Below the pieces are notes generated by a model that was given only the letters and a program-made list of their open reading frames with translations, had not been told where the DNA came from and searched no databases. Positions 10,240 through 20,034 of a DNA stretch of 64,000 nt are shown piece by piece; the first letter of the stretch is position 1; each line of letters begins with the position of its first letter. The stretch is taken from contig JASPKZ010001596.1 of the NCBI GenBank assembly GCA_030220185.1, positions 1,116,001 through 1,180,000 on the forward strand. Reading direction: 5' to 3'. Origin of the DNA: Diploptera punctata (lineage: Eukaryota > Arthropoda > Insecta > Blattodea > Blaberidae). A program made the translations under genes and the position numbers.

Positions 10240-10715
10240 AGGACTAATAAAACAATAGGTTATAATAAAAGTTTAGGAATTATTAATCAAGTTATGAAAC
10301 CATCCCTTGTACAAAAAAAACACCAGATTACGTTTATATAACACTTTGGCTAGACCAGTGTTGACCTATGGTAGTGAAGCATGGACACTAAAAAAACAAC
10401 ATGAAAGCAGAATAACGGCTTGTGAAATGAGATTCATGCACAGAACAGCGGGTTACACCAGATGGGATCGGAAAAGGAACACCGATATCTTAAAAGAATT
10501 GAAGACTACGCCAATTTTGGAATATATTAAACAGTACCAACTAAATTGGAAACACCATCTTGAAAGAATGAGTTCAAATCGGATCCCGAAAGCTGTTTAT
10601 AATTATATACCAAGAGGACGAAGATCACTGGGCCGTCCTATGAAACGCTGGAGGGAAAATTTTCTATAAAATCGTAACAGGCCTTGGCCTAATACTTGGA
10701 AGGAAGAAGAAGAAT
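10240..10715 (+). mobile_element. LINE 3' end (most frequent family in the window)
   Basis: The + strand (10307-10669) encodes LYNTLARPVLTYGSEAWTLK, ESRITACEMRFMHRTAGYTR, ILEYIKQYQLNWKHHLERM and SLGRPMKRWRENFL, followed by 'cgtaacaggccttggcctaatacttggaaggaagaagaag'. The closing segment recurs on the minus strand at 30390-30640 and 47225-47320, and more diverged at 13550-13800, 56521-56890, 60485-60785 and 62200-62500. Strongly 5' truncated. Confidence 0.8.
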
Positions 10716-10719
10716 AATA

Positions 10720-11300
10720 AAACAATAGGGCCCCATGTGGCGCCGGGTTGTAGTATAGCACCATGGGACCTCCCACTTGTCTTAAAAGGTGACTAATAGG
10801 AGCAGCAAACCACTGTCTTTAACCAAATATCCTTTCATTTCATAACCTCCCTATATCCCTGGGGATTCTGGGTGGACTGAGTAGCTCATAATCTCCAGTT
10901 ACCTTTCCTAAATTATCCATCTTATACAAATACCTACTTTTGGTCAGTGAACAAGAGGTGCATCAATGCTGAGTAGATGTACTATAAATACCTAGATGTA
11001 AGACAGAAGGCATTACAACGACCATATGACCAGCAAGCCAAGACCCTTGGGAATTCGTTTGGGCGAAGCCTGGTGCCCTCAAATAAGGACATCTCAGCTA
11101 GGGTATGGAACCCGAATAGAAGACTCCCTGGCCCTCCAAGTTGGGGGTTAGGCATGCGACTGATGACCCATCCTGTAAAACTGGCTTGTTAGGAACCCAA
11201 ATATGAAGCCTCAGAAGAATTGGATTCTGGAGCAGGCTGATTGAGGAGGCGAAGGTCCTTATTGGGCTGTAGTGCCATTTAAGAAGAAGAAGAAGAAAAC
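10720..11300 (+). repeat. Unclassified retroelement body ending in (gaa)n
   Basis: A G+C-richer 570-bp block beginning 'gggccccatgtggcgccgggttgtagtatagc' and ending at a gaagaagaagaag tract (11282-11296). Its composition and tail suggest a retroelement 5' UTR or SINE-like body. No confident coding frame and no second copy was recognised. Confidence 0.35.
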
Positions 11301-11465
11301 AGCATGAGGTTCTTTTTAATAATTTATTTGATTTATTTGTAATAATTAGTTTGAATCTAACATCTTACTTCATATATTGTTGTGTTCTTGAGAACATGCT
11401 TTAATGTGTCTTCATATTATAATCAGCTCGTTGGTGCTGGATGTCAATTCCCCCTCCATCTATGA
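11300..11465 (-). mobile_element. PLE arm fragment
   Basis: Contains gcatgaggttcttttt, then 'catcttacttcatat' and 'tgtgttcttgagaacatgctttaatgtgtcttcatattataatcagct', the arm order seen at 63665-63960. Only one arm remains. Confidence 0.55.
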
Positions 11466-11469
11466 CATA

Positions 11470-11740
11470 TTTCTATGTGTTACCATATATATAAGTTTTA
11501 TAGATGTTTACTTCCAGCCCCAATTTTTTGGTGTTACTCAATAGAATGTGCGAGTTGATCCTTAGTATATCCTTGGTATCGCCTAATAATACTACTGCAT
11601 CATCAGTATATACCAACAGCTTATTAATACCATTGAATTGTACATGTTCTTTATCCTCTGAAGATTTGGTGGCATGCTCTAGTACAAAATTTAATCGTAG
11701 AAGATATAGCATATCTCCTTCCTTTAACCCATTATGAATT
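11470..11740 (-). mobile_element. LINE RT fragment with YTDD box
   Basis: The minus strand encodes GINKLLVYTDDAVVLLGD and, further on, KKLGLEVNIYKTY. YTDD stands where YADD is usual, and the GLEVNxxKT region follows at the normal distance. No flanking LINE domains remain. Confidence 0.7.
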
Positions 11741-11950
11741 TCATAATAAAGTATAGTAAAACTTGTTTAATCTGGAACGTGAATAATGCGGAAAACTGTC
11801 CAATTTATTGGTCCCGGCAAAATAATAGTGATTTTACATGTATTTATTTTGCATAAAACAGAATCTGTCCAATGCGGAAACAAAAGGATATTAATTATAT
11901 TATTTTTGGTCTGGACATCTTACCTCAATATTAATGTTGATTTGTTCTTG

Positions 11951-11986
11951 GACATGTTTCAAAACAATTCTCTGTTTTATCTTCAG
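11951..11986 (-). ncRNA. Hammerhead-ribozyme-like motif, left arm
   Basis: Minus-strand mirror of the motif at 12009-12044. The core CTGAAGA is complement of 11980-11986. Helix II AAAAC pairs with GTTTT, followed by GAAAC and the ACATGT palindrome. Helix I is weak. Confidence 0.5.
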
Positions 11987-12008
11987 CTTTCCCAGACTGC
12001 TGGGAAAG

Positions 12009-12044
12009 CTGAAGATAAAACAGAGAATTGTTTTGAAACATGTC
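12009..12044 (+). ncRNA. Hammerhead-ribozyme-like motif, right arm
   Basis: CTGAAGA (12009-12015), extra T, helix II AAAAC (12017-12021) with GTTTT (12030-12034) around an 8-nt loop, GAA (12035-12037), helix III ACATGT (12038-12043), C (12044). Helix I beyond the first G-C pair is not convincing. Confidence 0.5.
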
Positions 12045-12687
12045 CAAGAACAAATCAACATTAATATTGAGGTAAGATGTCCAGACCAAAAATAATATAA
12101 TTAAAATAACCTCAAAATATAACTTCCTAAAATTAAATATTAAAAGGATATTACTACACAATTAATTAAATAAATAAATAAATAATTAAATAAATTAATA
12201 AAACGGAAAGACAGATAAATAATTTTGTATCCACTTTATTGAATTCCCGTTAGGCCAAAAAAAAACAGTAAGGAATGCCGCTGGGTGAAGTAGAGATTCT
12301 ACCTGTACCTGAAATTTTATTTCGACCTCACTGCACACCCGTTATGCGAAATACAGATACCTGTCTTTAAGCGAAAAAGTGATAATGATCGATGACAAAT
12401 CTCCAAATTTTCGGACCGATGCTCCAAAGTCAAGCTCTAGCTGTTACTAAATCCCTAGGAATAACAATTTCAAGGCATCTTCAGGTTGGCTGGACAGTTT
12501 TAAAAGACAAAACAATGAAGTGTGGAATGAAATTTGGGGGGGTTAAAGAATGTGGACAAAAGTGTAGTTATTGAGCGGAAACCAAAACTGCATACTTAAA
12601 TTTCAGGATACGCACCTAAGAGACATTTTGAATGCTGTTTTCTCGCACTTTACCGTCGAAGTCTCTTGTACATAATATACTTCACTT

Positions 12688-12795
12688 TTTTAAAGGCAGC
12701 GGAACTACAATTAATCCAAGATACTTTAAACCCATATACAGTTTTAAAGGCAGCGGAACTACAATTAATCCAAGATACTTTAAACCCATATACGG
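12688..12795 (+). repeat. 54-bp tandem duplication
   Basis: Two near-identical 54-bp copies (12688-12741 and 12742-12795) within the pogo-like element, starting ttttaaaggcagcgg. The inverted second copy of the transposon at 18795-19690 has only one, so the duplication arose after insertion or in this lineage. Confidence 0.85.
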
Positions 12796-12924
12796 TACTC
12801 TATAATCTAAGATTATTAATAAGTTTTAGTTTTTTATAATGCGAAATTTTGTCTAATATGAAAAAAAAAATTGGTCCCTTGCGATTCCTCATTAGCAAGT
12901 TTTACTGTTTTTTTATTTTAAAAT

Positions 12925-13190
12925 CATTAGGAAGTAACATTATGAGGTTTAATTTAATAATTGAGTTTTACTGTATCTGAAAACTGATTGCCTACACACA
13001 TCCTAGTCTTTGTACCATTTAGACACATTCAAATAAGTCTTAACTTTTTAGGGATTCTAAACTCCAGGAGGATACTATATAACTTCTCCCACTTAATTAA
13101 ATTGTATGCTTTTTATTTTTTTGAAGTCCAAGTATAGTTGATGCACAGTGGCATTATATTCCCATTTCTTTTCTAAAATCTGTCTTATAG
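12925..13190 (-). mobile_element. PLE end plus LINE RT fragment
   Basis: 12930-12960 reads aggaagtaacattatgaggt, a PLE end. From about 13175 down to 12975 the minus strand encodes the LINE RT segment 'LDFKKAYDSV' followed by a LYNILLEFxIPKKL-like region, frameshifted. The two elements abut at about 12970. Confidence 0.55.
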
Positions 13191-13400
13191 GCTTCAGGTT
13201 CTTTTACAAGCCCGAAAATCTTCAGATTTGGGGCTCACGGCTTAAAATGCCTTCTGCAAAACTTTTGTCCCTTGGATTTTTTTCAACCTAAAAGGTTTGA
13301 TTCCATGACTCTTGGACCAGAGGCGAGGAACTTACACCCTAGATCACTGAGGCCTGTAAGGCTTTTATATATTATCTTTTTTTAGTTAACATTTATAACA
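13190..13400. other. Intron 2, unassigned stretch
   Basis: Slightly higher G+C than the flanks; no coding frame, tail or recognised repeat. Confidence 0.35.
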
Positions 13401-14105
13401 AGTACAAGATGTGGTTTCGTTTTCACCCTAGAATCATAGAAGCATGTCATAATCTCTGTTTTTGCTAAATTCTTGACATCATTCCAACTTTTCCATTGTT
13501 CAATTTCTCTTATTACTATGTTATGCCATGTAATATTTGGTCTTCTTGTCATCTTCTTCATCCAACCAAGTCTTAGGCCTATCCAAGTCTTAGACCTATA
13601 GGCCTGTTACGATCTCACTGATGAATTTTGTATGCAGTGTTTCCTTGGATGGCCCAGAGATCTCTTCCCTGTTGGACAATAATGGAACATGGCCTTGAGA
13701 AAAATATCTGAACTCATTCGTTGTAAATGATTCACCCAGTTCTGGTATGTATTATGCATTCAATGACCGGTTCTAAATGTAGTTCCTTTAAGATATCATC
13801 ATTGCGTTTATGATCCCATTTGGTATATCCTTCTGTATATCTCAGAATTTCATTTCACTAGAAGTTGTTCTTCTCTCTTCTCCTCTCCTCTAAGTCTATG
13901 TCTCACTGCCGTAGCAAAGTGCAGGTCTTGCTAAGATTTGGTTTTCTTGTTTTCCTAGGTAATACGTATGGATTCCATTCCAGAGCTCTCTTTGACACAC
14001 TGCTAGTTCTCTTCTGAAAGTGTGTCCAATCCTTTTCCATTTATGATTAAACTCCTTCCAGATTTCATTTTATTATGTTAAATTCTGTAATTCTTGATTT
14101 GATAT
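13400..14105 (-). mobile_element. Decayed LINE 3' region
   Basis: The minus strand contains the familiar end 'gtaacaggcc' at about 13600, and further 5' segments corresponding to 'GYTKWDHKRNDDIL' (about 13800-13840) and the 'SRTCTLLRQ'-like tail. A short duplication (cttaggcctatccaagtcttagacctatagg) occurs at 13570-13605. Heavily frameshifted. Confidence 0.5.
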
Positions 14106-14214
14106 GGTTTTTGGCCATCAGATTCTCAAAATAAATCTCGGTTTTATATATATATATATATATATTTATTTATGAACAGGTTTACAATGTAATAAAACAA
14201 ATTCCTTTTTAAAT

Positions 14215-14750
14215 TTTTATCTTCTTTCTCTATTCTTCTCTATTTTCCCATTCCAATTCTTCCAGACTTAGCTCCCTCATACCTCATCATCCATTCATTT
14301 AAATCTAGGTCGACCACTCTTTCCTTTCCCAGGTGGAATCCATTCCAAAGCTTCTCTCAGCAATCTTTTCTCTGGCATCCTACCTATATGACCATACCAT
14401 TCTAGTTGTCTGTATCTCACAAAATCTAATATTGTATTTTGGACTTTCATTTGTTGTCTGAGTGTATTTGAGATTTTTTCCAATTTAGAATGTCTAGTTG
14501 AGCATCTAAAACAATCCATTTCAGTAGACATAAGCTTTAAACTCAAATTTTTATTTAACTGCCAAGTTTCTGCACCGTATGTTAGTGTGCTCTGAATTAT
14601 GGATTTATAAATTTGTAATCTATTCTTATGTTCTTATCCCACAAAACTCTGTTTAACATTGTCATTACCGTTCTGCCTTTTTGAATTCTATATTTTGTGT
14701 AATTTTCTTGGGTATATTTTGAGTTAATTTTGATCGTTGGCATTCAGGAA
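14215..14750 (-). mobile_element. LINE C-terminal fragment (third family)
   Basis: The minus strand (14295-14546) encodes STEMDCFRCSTRHSKLEKIS, FVRYRQLEWYGHIGRM and GKGKSGRPRFK, with an upstream 'TLTYGAETWQL'-like stretch near 14570-14590. The same family recurs at 22620-22905, 26160-26650 and 48735-49025. A (ta)n tract lies at 14145-14170. Confidence 0.65.
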
Positions 14751-14754
14751 TTAA

Positions 14755-14935
14755 CCATGTATAAGAGAAAAATTTGCATTTAGATTTGAGGCCTAGGTAG
14801 CTCAGTTGGTAGAGCATTGGTATAGAAAGCCAAAGGTCCTGGGTTCAAACCCTGGTCTAGGCATATATTTTTCTCTTCAAATATAATTTGTCCTTCAGTG
14901 AGAAGTATTAAATTAATAATAAAAACATCTCCATT
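14755..14935 (+). mobile_element. tRNA-headed unit
   Basis: Leader tataagagaaaaatttgcat (from about 14760), tRNA-like body 14791-14863, tail atatttttctcttcaaatat, then 'aatttgtccttcagtgagaag' sequence shared with units at 20132-20481, 21470-21920, 37900-38265 and 63085-63480. Confidence 0.65.
14791..14863 (+). repeat. tRNA-like body, Lys-type acceptor
   Basis: A 73-nt cloverleaf: acceptor GCCTAGG with TCTAGGC, A box TAGCTCAGTTGG, anticodon stem TTGGT with GCCAA, seven-base loop ATAGAAA, B box GGTTCAAACC. The 5' part resembles tRNA-Lys. The loop would give AGA, which does not fit Lys identity, so it is probably a retroposed derivative. Confidence 0.55.
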
Positions 14936-14949
14936 TTCCTGTCCATCTC

Positions 14950-15930
14950 TCATTGGTCCAAAAATTTTCATACGGATGATATTTGTATGAATACAGCTTT
15001 TGATTTTCTAATTAATATCTTCTTATAAACCTTCTTTTTTCTGATACCAAGCTGGCTGCCTTCTCTATTTCTGCACCATTGAGCTGCAATCACATTTCTA
15101 TTGTATAGTAAAGTAGGAAGGTCCAGGTTGTGGGGTACCATGTTGTGGTGTCCATTTGAAGAAGTTGTTGCCACCACTTTGCTTTGTACCTATTGTTTTG
15201 TAGTATTAATGGGTAGTTGGACTCCTCCTAGATATCCTGGGTTCAATTCAGTTTGCCACGGCTTGTGAGGTTCCCGTCAGAAGAACGGAGGGAAAACTAA
15301 AAAATTATTTTTTTAGTCAAATAAGAACACTGAGTAATTTTAAAAATGTAGTTTCCTCTTTTATTTACACTTTTAGTTATTTTAAATTACTATGAAACTT
15401 GTATTTCTCCACTTTTTTTATTGGCGGTACTAATTATGATCGACGACTTAATTTTCACAAATAATGTTATTCAACATTTACTATTTTAACTTCAAATTCA
15501 CTGCACACATATTTTAAACTAATGTAGTAATATGGTGCACTATTCTTTAAATTATTAATAAATTTGTGCTCAATATTGAAAAATCATGTGCGACCGTTAC
15601 AGTGTAGGACTTGTCGCCATGACATCTTCCAGTGCAGTGTTCAGATTAAGAAGCATCTCCTTCCCACAATCCACAATCCAATTAAGCCATTCAAATCTTG
15701 ATTGGTTAACCAATCTGGTCTATCAGTGCTATTGATTGACTCACATCCAAGTTATCCAATCACTTCAAAGTAAATCTGGCATTTGCTATTTCAAAACTCC
15801 TTAAAATTCTTAACTTATTTTGGAACTTTTCCAGAACCACATAATATTCTCAGCAATAACTTACTCAGTTACATTTATTTTTTATATGATATAAAAAATA
15901 TGAATTTATCCATATTCATCAAGTTATTTT
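14950..15930. other. Intron 2, unassigned stretch
   Basis: No convincing coding frame. 15580-15800 is less A+T-rich and may belong to the same unknown element as 16240-16620, because the intervening PLE at 15940-16095 could have split it. That is inference only. Confidence 0.3.
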
Positions 15931-15939
15931 TAGTCTGTA

Positions 15940-16095
15940 ATATTTTACCTCAATATTAATGTTGATTTGTTTTTGAACATGTTTTGATTAGTCTTCTAAT
16001 CATCATCAGCATCATGGCCAGATGATTAGAAGACTAATCGAAACATGCTCAAGAACAAATCAACATTAATATTGAAGTAAGTTATTACAGACTAA
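15940..16095. mobile_element. PLE inverted-repeat unit
   Basis: Arms tcaatattaatgttgatttg (about 15953) and caaatcaacattaatattga (about 16055) with a short centre. The left arm carries the motif at 15977-16009. The right arm keeps GATTAG, CTAATC and GAAAC but has lost the first half of the CTGATGA box. Confidence 0.7.
15977..16009 (-). ncRNA. Hammerhead-ribozyme-like motif with exact CTGATGA
   Basis: On the minus strand: CTGATGA (16003-16009), extra T, six-pair helix II GATTAG (15996-16001) with CTAATC (15986-15991), then AAAAC (the expected first G is A) and the ACATGT palindrome. The right arm of the same element has GAAAC at this place. Confidence 0.5.
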
Positions 16096-16239
16096 GGGTC
16101 GAATGTTTGAACGCATTAGACAGTAAAAGGCGTTCTCTGCTGATAAAGTTTTATCCAAACACATTTTTCTTACTCAGAAATCTATTCACGCGGTAATAAT
16201 TGTAAGCTACCTGACAAGGTACCTTAAGATCGTAGCTCA

Positions 16240-16620
16240 AGATATAAACTTATGTGAAAATCCCGAAGGGAACCGATGGTAACCGATGTAGTTTGAAACT
16301 TATCCAAGATGTCAGACCTTGAAGACTTCGATCATGTTTTCGGTATATGCGGAGAAGAGGAATTTGATAGAGTCTACCAAAGAATTCAACTGGAAGAACA
16401 GGAGAATCGGCGTAATATTGCGCGTCGCTGACGTGTTTGTATATGGTATTATTTGCGGGATGCAAGCATAAATGCATTCCTCTATAGCAGATGAAAATAA
16501 CGGAAGTGGTTTTATCGCTGAGAATTCTGGGTAATTCGTTGCCAATATTACGAAAACTTCAACATTCATGCATGACCGGTAAGGCGGCCGTTAATTCGAT
16601 CTCAGCTCACCAGTGATTGG
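16240..16620 (+). other. Unrecognised block with a 40-residue ORF
   Basis: ATG at 16309 opens MSDLEDFDHVFGICGEEEFD, continuing with an acidic then arginine-rich stretch to a TGA at 16429-16431. The block is more G+C-balanced than its flanks. The start resembles the acidic N-terminus of some DDE-nuclease proteins, but no domain can be assigned. It may be a transposon remnant. Confidence 0.25.
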
Positions 16621-17300
16621 AAGTAATTTGAGTAGAGACTAATGTATTTGCATACAACCCTAAAAATAACTTGATTAAAAGAAATTTAAAATATTATTTC
16701 CTAAAATAAAACATCCATATTCATACTTATGACATTTTAACTGATTTTTTCTTGAATATAAAAAATTTAATTATTTAAGGATATATATATATTTCCATAT
16801 TAAATAAAGTAACACCTATTATTATTATTATTAAATACGGGTAAATATCCAACTTTAATAGTTTACCCTCATTATTTTAGTTTTTTTTTGTTTTATTCAG
16901 CTGTACCAGCTGCTTTCTTAGACCCTAGAATTTAGAGTTTTAAAAATATAGAAAATTATACTCCCATATAGTTCTGTGATTTTAATAAATAATCAGAGAT
17001 TAAAATGTGAAGCGAATAGGTTAATTGGGTCACTATATAGATTGATACAGAGAATAGCTGAATGATTAATAGTGACAAGTGAAGGTGTTAGTCAGGTCTA
17101 GTGGTGCCTGGTACAGACTCTCTTATTGATTGTCGTGTGGGGCAGGTTGTGGTACGAGGCTGTACATGTGGCTCTACTCTTGTGCATCATTAAACACTTT
17201 ATTTGTGAACAGGACATAACAAAACATTCATAAAAACATATTACTGAAATTAATATATTTTGAATAATGGTTTATTTTTAGAGGTCCTAAATTCCTTTCA
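16620..17300. other. Intron 2, unassigned stretch
   Basis: A+T-rich with simple (at)n and (att)n runs at about 16780-16835. 17090-17200 is more G+C-rich without a coding frame. Confidence 0.35.
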
Positions 17301-17600
17301 ATTACTTAATATCCATCATCATCATCACCATCATCATCATCAATGGCTCGACAGCCCCATGTGGGCCTTGGCTGCCTTCAGAAGCTTATGCCAGACTTCC
17401 CTGTCCTGAGCTTCATTCTTCCAGTTTTTTATTTTCAAAATTTTAATGTCTTGAATTATACCATCCTCCCATCTTAATTTAGGTCTTCCAACTTTTCTGG
17501 CCAATAGAGGTTGCTCATTGTAAATTATTTTTGAAATCCTTTTGCTGTCCATACGAATAATGTGTCCAGCCCAGGCCAATCTATTAATACTTAACATCCA
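17300..17600 (-). mobile_element. LINE 3' end with (gat)n tail
   Basis: The minus strand encodes RLAWAGHIIRMDSKRISK, ARKVGRPKLRWEDGIIQDIK and NEAQDREVWHKLLKAAKAHM, then a gatgatgatggtgatgatg tail (17312-17340). This is the canonical end of a non-LTR element. Confidence 0.75.
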
Positions 17601-17604
17601 TTTA

Positions 17605-18345
17605 TTGTTATTTAAAACTAACTCAATGACACTATCAAACTCATAGGTTTAAAGCCATGCTGACATCAGCTCTCCATACATCCCTATCCTTGAACTGTTT
17701 TCAAATCGTCCCCTCTATAAATCTACTTGCCTCAAATCATGGTTAATGTTACTCTCCCTTATAATTCTTGGTCTACCTCCTTTCTAGTTTTCCTGCAAGT
17801 GTTTTCATGCCTGTCTTTCATTCCCCATTCATGTCACACGTCCTCTCATCACAGTATGGGACTTAACTGTTCTTATTATATCTGGTTTTGCATAAAGATC
17901 TCATAGCTCACTGTTTTGTAGTCTTCTCCATTCACATGTCTGTTCATCTTTCTTTGACCCAAAAATTTTCTTAAGAATTTTATTCTCAAATATTTGTAAT
18001 CTCTTCTTCTCTCTTAAAGTAAGGGTCAATGTTTTGCATATATGTAATATAACTGAGAGAATAGTTTTATATATTTTCAGTTTATCATTTTTTGAGAGAA
18101 GTTGGGATCATAAAGAGTTCCTGTAATGCGTAATAGCATGTATTTCCAGAATTGTGCCTATGTTTAATTTCTTTGTGTGCCTCATTCTTCTTTGTAATTA
18201 TTGTTCCTAGATATTTGAATTCAGCCACTTCTTCAAAATTTCCCTCATTTGTTATTAACTGTTCATTTCCATTATATAAGGTATATTTATATGTGAACAT
18301 ATATTTAGTTTCATTGATGTTTACTTCCAGACCCAATATGTGTTA
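17605..18345 (-). mobile_element. LINE 3' half, related to 43330-44225
   Basis: The minus strand reads GLEVNINETKYMF (about 18300-18336), NGNEQLITNEGNFEEVAEFK, YLGTIITKKNEAHKEIK, then degraded segments to FRKIFGSKK (about 17950) and the 'GRPRIIRE' and 'cctatgagtttgatagtg' 3' end near 17640. It begins precisely where the (act)n tract stops. Confidence 0.7.
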
Positions 18346-18504
<159 letters not shown>

Positions 18505-18505
<1 letters not shown>

Positions 18506-18645
18506 CCTCTTGGAACTTGAACCAATGCATGATGATTAAGTGCACAGCCATGGCAAGGCGTGCTTTACAAATGAATGTAGAATAGGGTACATTACAATGT
18601 TTCTCTGGAAGAAATTTCAAAGTAGGTTTCTCCATTCAATGGTTG
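18505..18645. repeat. Fragment of the 'ttggacatggcc' palindromic MITE family
   Basis: 18585-18640 contains caatgtttctctggaagaaatttcaaagtagg and 'caatggttgaaagttccctt', the end arm of the elements at 25390-25785, 35515-35965 and 57285-57690. Confidence 0.5.
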
Positions 18646-18760
18646 AAAGTTCCCTTGTCAGTTGACTTCAGGACCGTAGGGCACTGGAAGGTTTAGGTCA
18701 GTTTAAAAATCCTGATTCCACTGTAAACCTAACCCCCACCTTTTCACTTTGTAACATATT
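18645..18760 (-). mobile_element. SINE fragment
   Basis: Reads as the minus strand of the 38285-38575 SINE: the 'ggtttaggtcagtttaaaaatcc' block and the following 'tgattccactg' (B-box side). Only the middle remains. Confidence 0.5.
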
Positions 18761-18794
18761 TCCTTAACCAACTATGATACTGCATGCCCCCAAT

Positions 18795-19690
18795 ATATAG
18801 TGTAAAACTTGTTCAAAGCGGAATCGCATGGGACCATTTTTTTCACCACATTAGACAACATTCCGCATTATAAAAAAACATTATTAACCCATCTTAGATT
18901 ATAGAGCACCAGGATGTCTTTTTTATGTACTTTGGATTAATTGTAGTTCTGCTGCTGTTGGAAAGAAGTATAGTATGTACGAGCGATTTTGATGGAAATG
19001 TGCGAAAAAACAGTCCTGTTTCGTCAGTGTTAAAGTATGCAGTTTCGGTTTCCACTTACTAAACTTTCTTCCACATCCTTTGATTCCCTGCAAATTTCAT
19101 TCTACACAACATTGTGTCGTATTTTAAAACTGTCCATAACCAACCTGATGATGCCTTGAAATCGTTATTCCCTAGGGATAGGCCTATAGCAACAGCTAGA
19201 GCTTGACTTTGGAGCATCGGTCTGGAAAGTGGAGATTTTTTTATCTTTGACTTGTAAAACACTCCCACATGTCGTTGATTTCTTCATTTCATTTCCTTTT
19301 TTTTTTTTTTCATTTGAGCATTTCCTTTCGTCCATTCATTCATTATTTTTTCTTTGTGTTTTAAAATTTCATAAAGAAAATCCCAGATACAGGTAGAAAC
19401 TTGACTTTACCCGGTGGCAGGAATCATCACTTACTGTTAATTCGCTTAATGGGAATTCAATTAAGTGGAAATAATGTATTTTTCTCTCTATCCTTCCGCC
19501 TTATAAACATTTTTTTCATTAATTGTGTAGAAATATCCTCCTGTTTTCGCATTGGACAGATTCCATTTTATACAAAATAAATACACGTAAAATTACTATT
19601 ATTTTGCTGGGACCAATAAATTTGTTCACATTAGACAGATTTCCGCATTATTCACGTTCTGGATTAAACGAGTTTTACTGTATTATAATA
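18795..19690 (-). mobile_element. Pogo/Tigger-like transposon remnant, second copy
   Basis: Ends: tgtaaaacttgttcaaagcgg (18800) and ctggattaaacgagttttactg (about 19660-19680). The minus strand at 19059-19268 encodes SRPMLQSQALAVAIGLSLG and NNDFKASSGWL, the CENP-B-type DNA-binding segment, clearer here than in the copy at 11755-12912. It lacks both the PLE insert and the 54-bp duplication of that copy. Confidence 0.7.
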
Positions 19691-19694
19691 ATAC

Positions 19695-19975
19695 TAATAA
19701 AGTAAAGTGATCCCACAACAGGCCTCAGGAGACCCTTGGGGTAGTAGGAGGTTAAGGCTCCCACTTTTTCTAGACAATCGGCACTTGATGTCAGCCGGGT
19801 TGTCAGCCCTGCGTGACGGCCGCCTTTACCCCAGAACAGGCGTCTGGTACTCATTTCCGTTAGAGGCTGAGTCGACCCCAGGGCCATAGTGCCGCCAGAG
19901 GGTTTGGGTCAGTTTAAAAATCCCGACCCCAATGGGACTTGAACCCTCGACCCTCCGGCTTGTAGCTACTAACTA
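19695..19975 (-). mobile_element. tRNA-SINE, near full length
   Basis: Minus-strand copy of the SINE at 38285-38575. On this strand from 19965 down: B-box-like GGGTTCAAGTCCC, 'aggatttttaaactg' type block, the cgacc...ctctaac segment, and the end 'gtagtaagag'-like motif with cctgttgtg. The A-box region is partly lost. Confidence 0.7.
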
Positions 19976-19993
19976 TAATTAAAATAATGGTGC

Positions 19994-19994
<1 letters not shown>

Positions 19995-20033
<39 letters not shown>
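19995..20033. repeat. (ATA)n microsatellite
   Basis: Thirteen uninterrupted trinucleotides ataataata between a SINE and a LINE fragment. Confidence 0.95.

Positions 20034-20034
<1 letters not shown>

Larger units (their letters stand above)
11894..12141. mobile_element. PLE inverted-repeat unit nested in pogo-like element
   Basis: A 248-bp unit flanked by aaaaggatatta at 11882-11893 and 12142-12153. Its arms (about 11905-11998 and 12000-12090) are almost perfect inverted copies, and the right end is cctcaaaatataacttccta. The related pogo-like copy at 18795-19690 has the corresponding site without the insert (near 19525-19545), giving an internal empty-site control. Confidence 0.88.
11755..12912 (+). 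mobile_element. Pogo/Tigger-like DNA transposon remnant
   Basis: The terminal inverted repeats read agtaaaacttgtttaatctgg at the left (11756 on) and, inverted, 'gcaagttttactgt' at the right (about 12895-12912). Inside, the + strand near 12392-12560 encodes GPMLQSQALAVTKSLG and a degraded 'KASSGWL' segment, the CENP-B-type DNA-binding region of pogo transposases. A second copy lies inverted at 18795-19690. It is interrupted by a PLE unit at 11894-12141 and carries a 54-bp tandem duplication. The catalytic domain is gone. Confidence 0.7.

Noticed and set aside
11786..12161. Two overlapping open frames on opposite strands with nearly identical protein sequence
   Set aside because: The identity is caused by the inverted arms of the nested PLE unit, not by two genes.
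12392..12574. Host CENP-B-like gene
   Set aside because: The segment lies between transposon inverted ends, is frameshifted, and has a sister copy at 19059-19268.
14791..14863. Functional tRNA gene
   Set aside because: A cloverleaf forms and A and B boxes are good, but the anticodon loop does not match the Lys-like body, the sequence recurs as part of a mobile unit, and sister copies are decayed.
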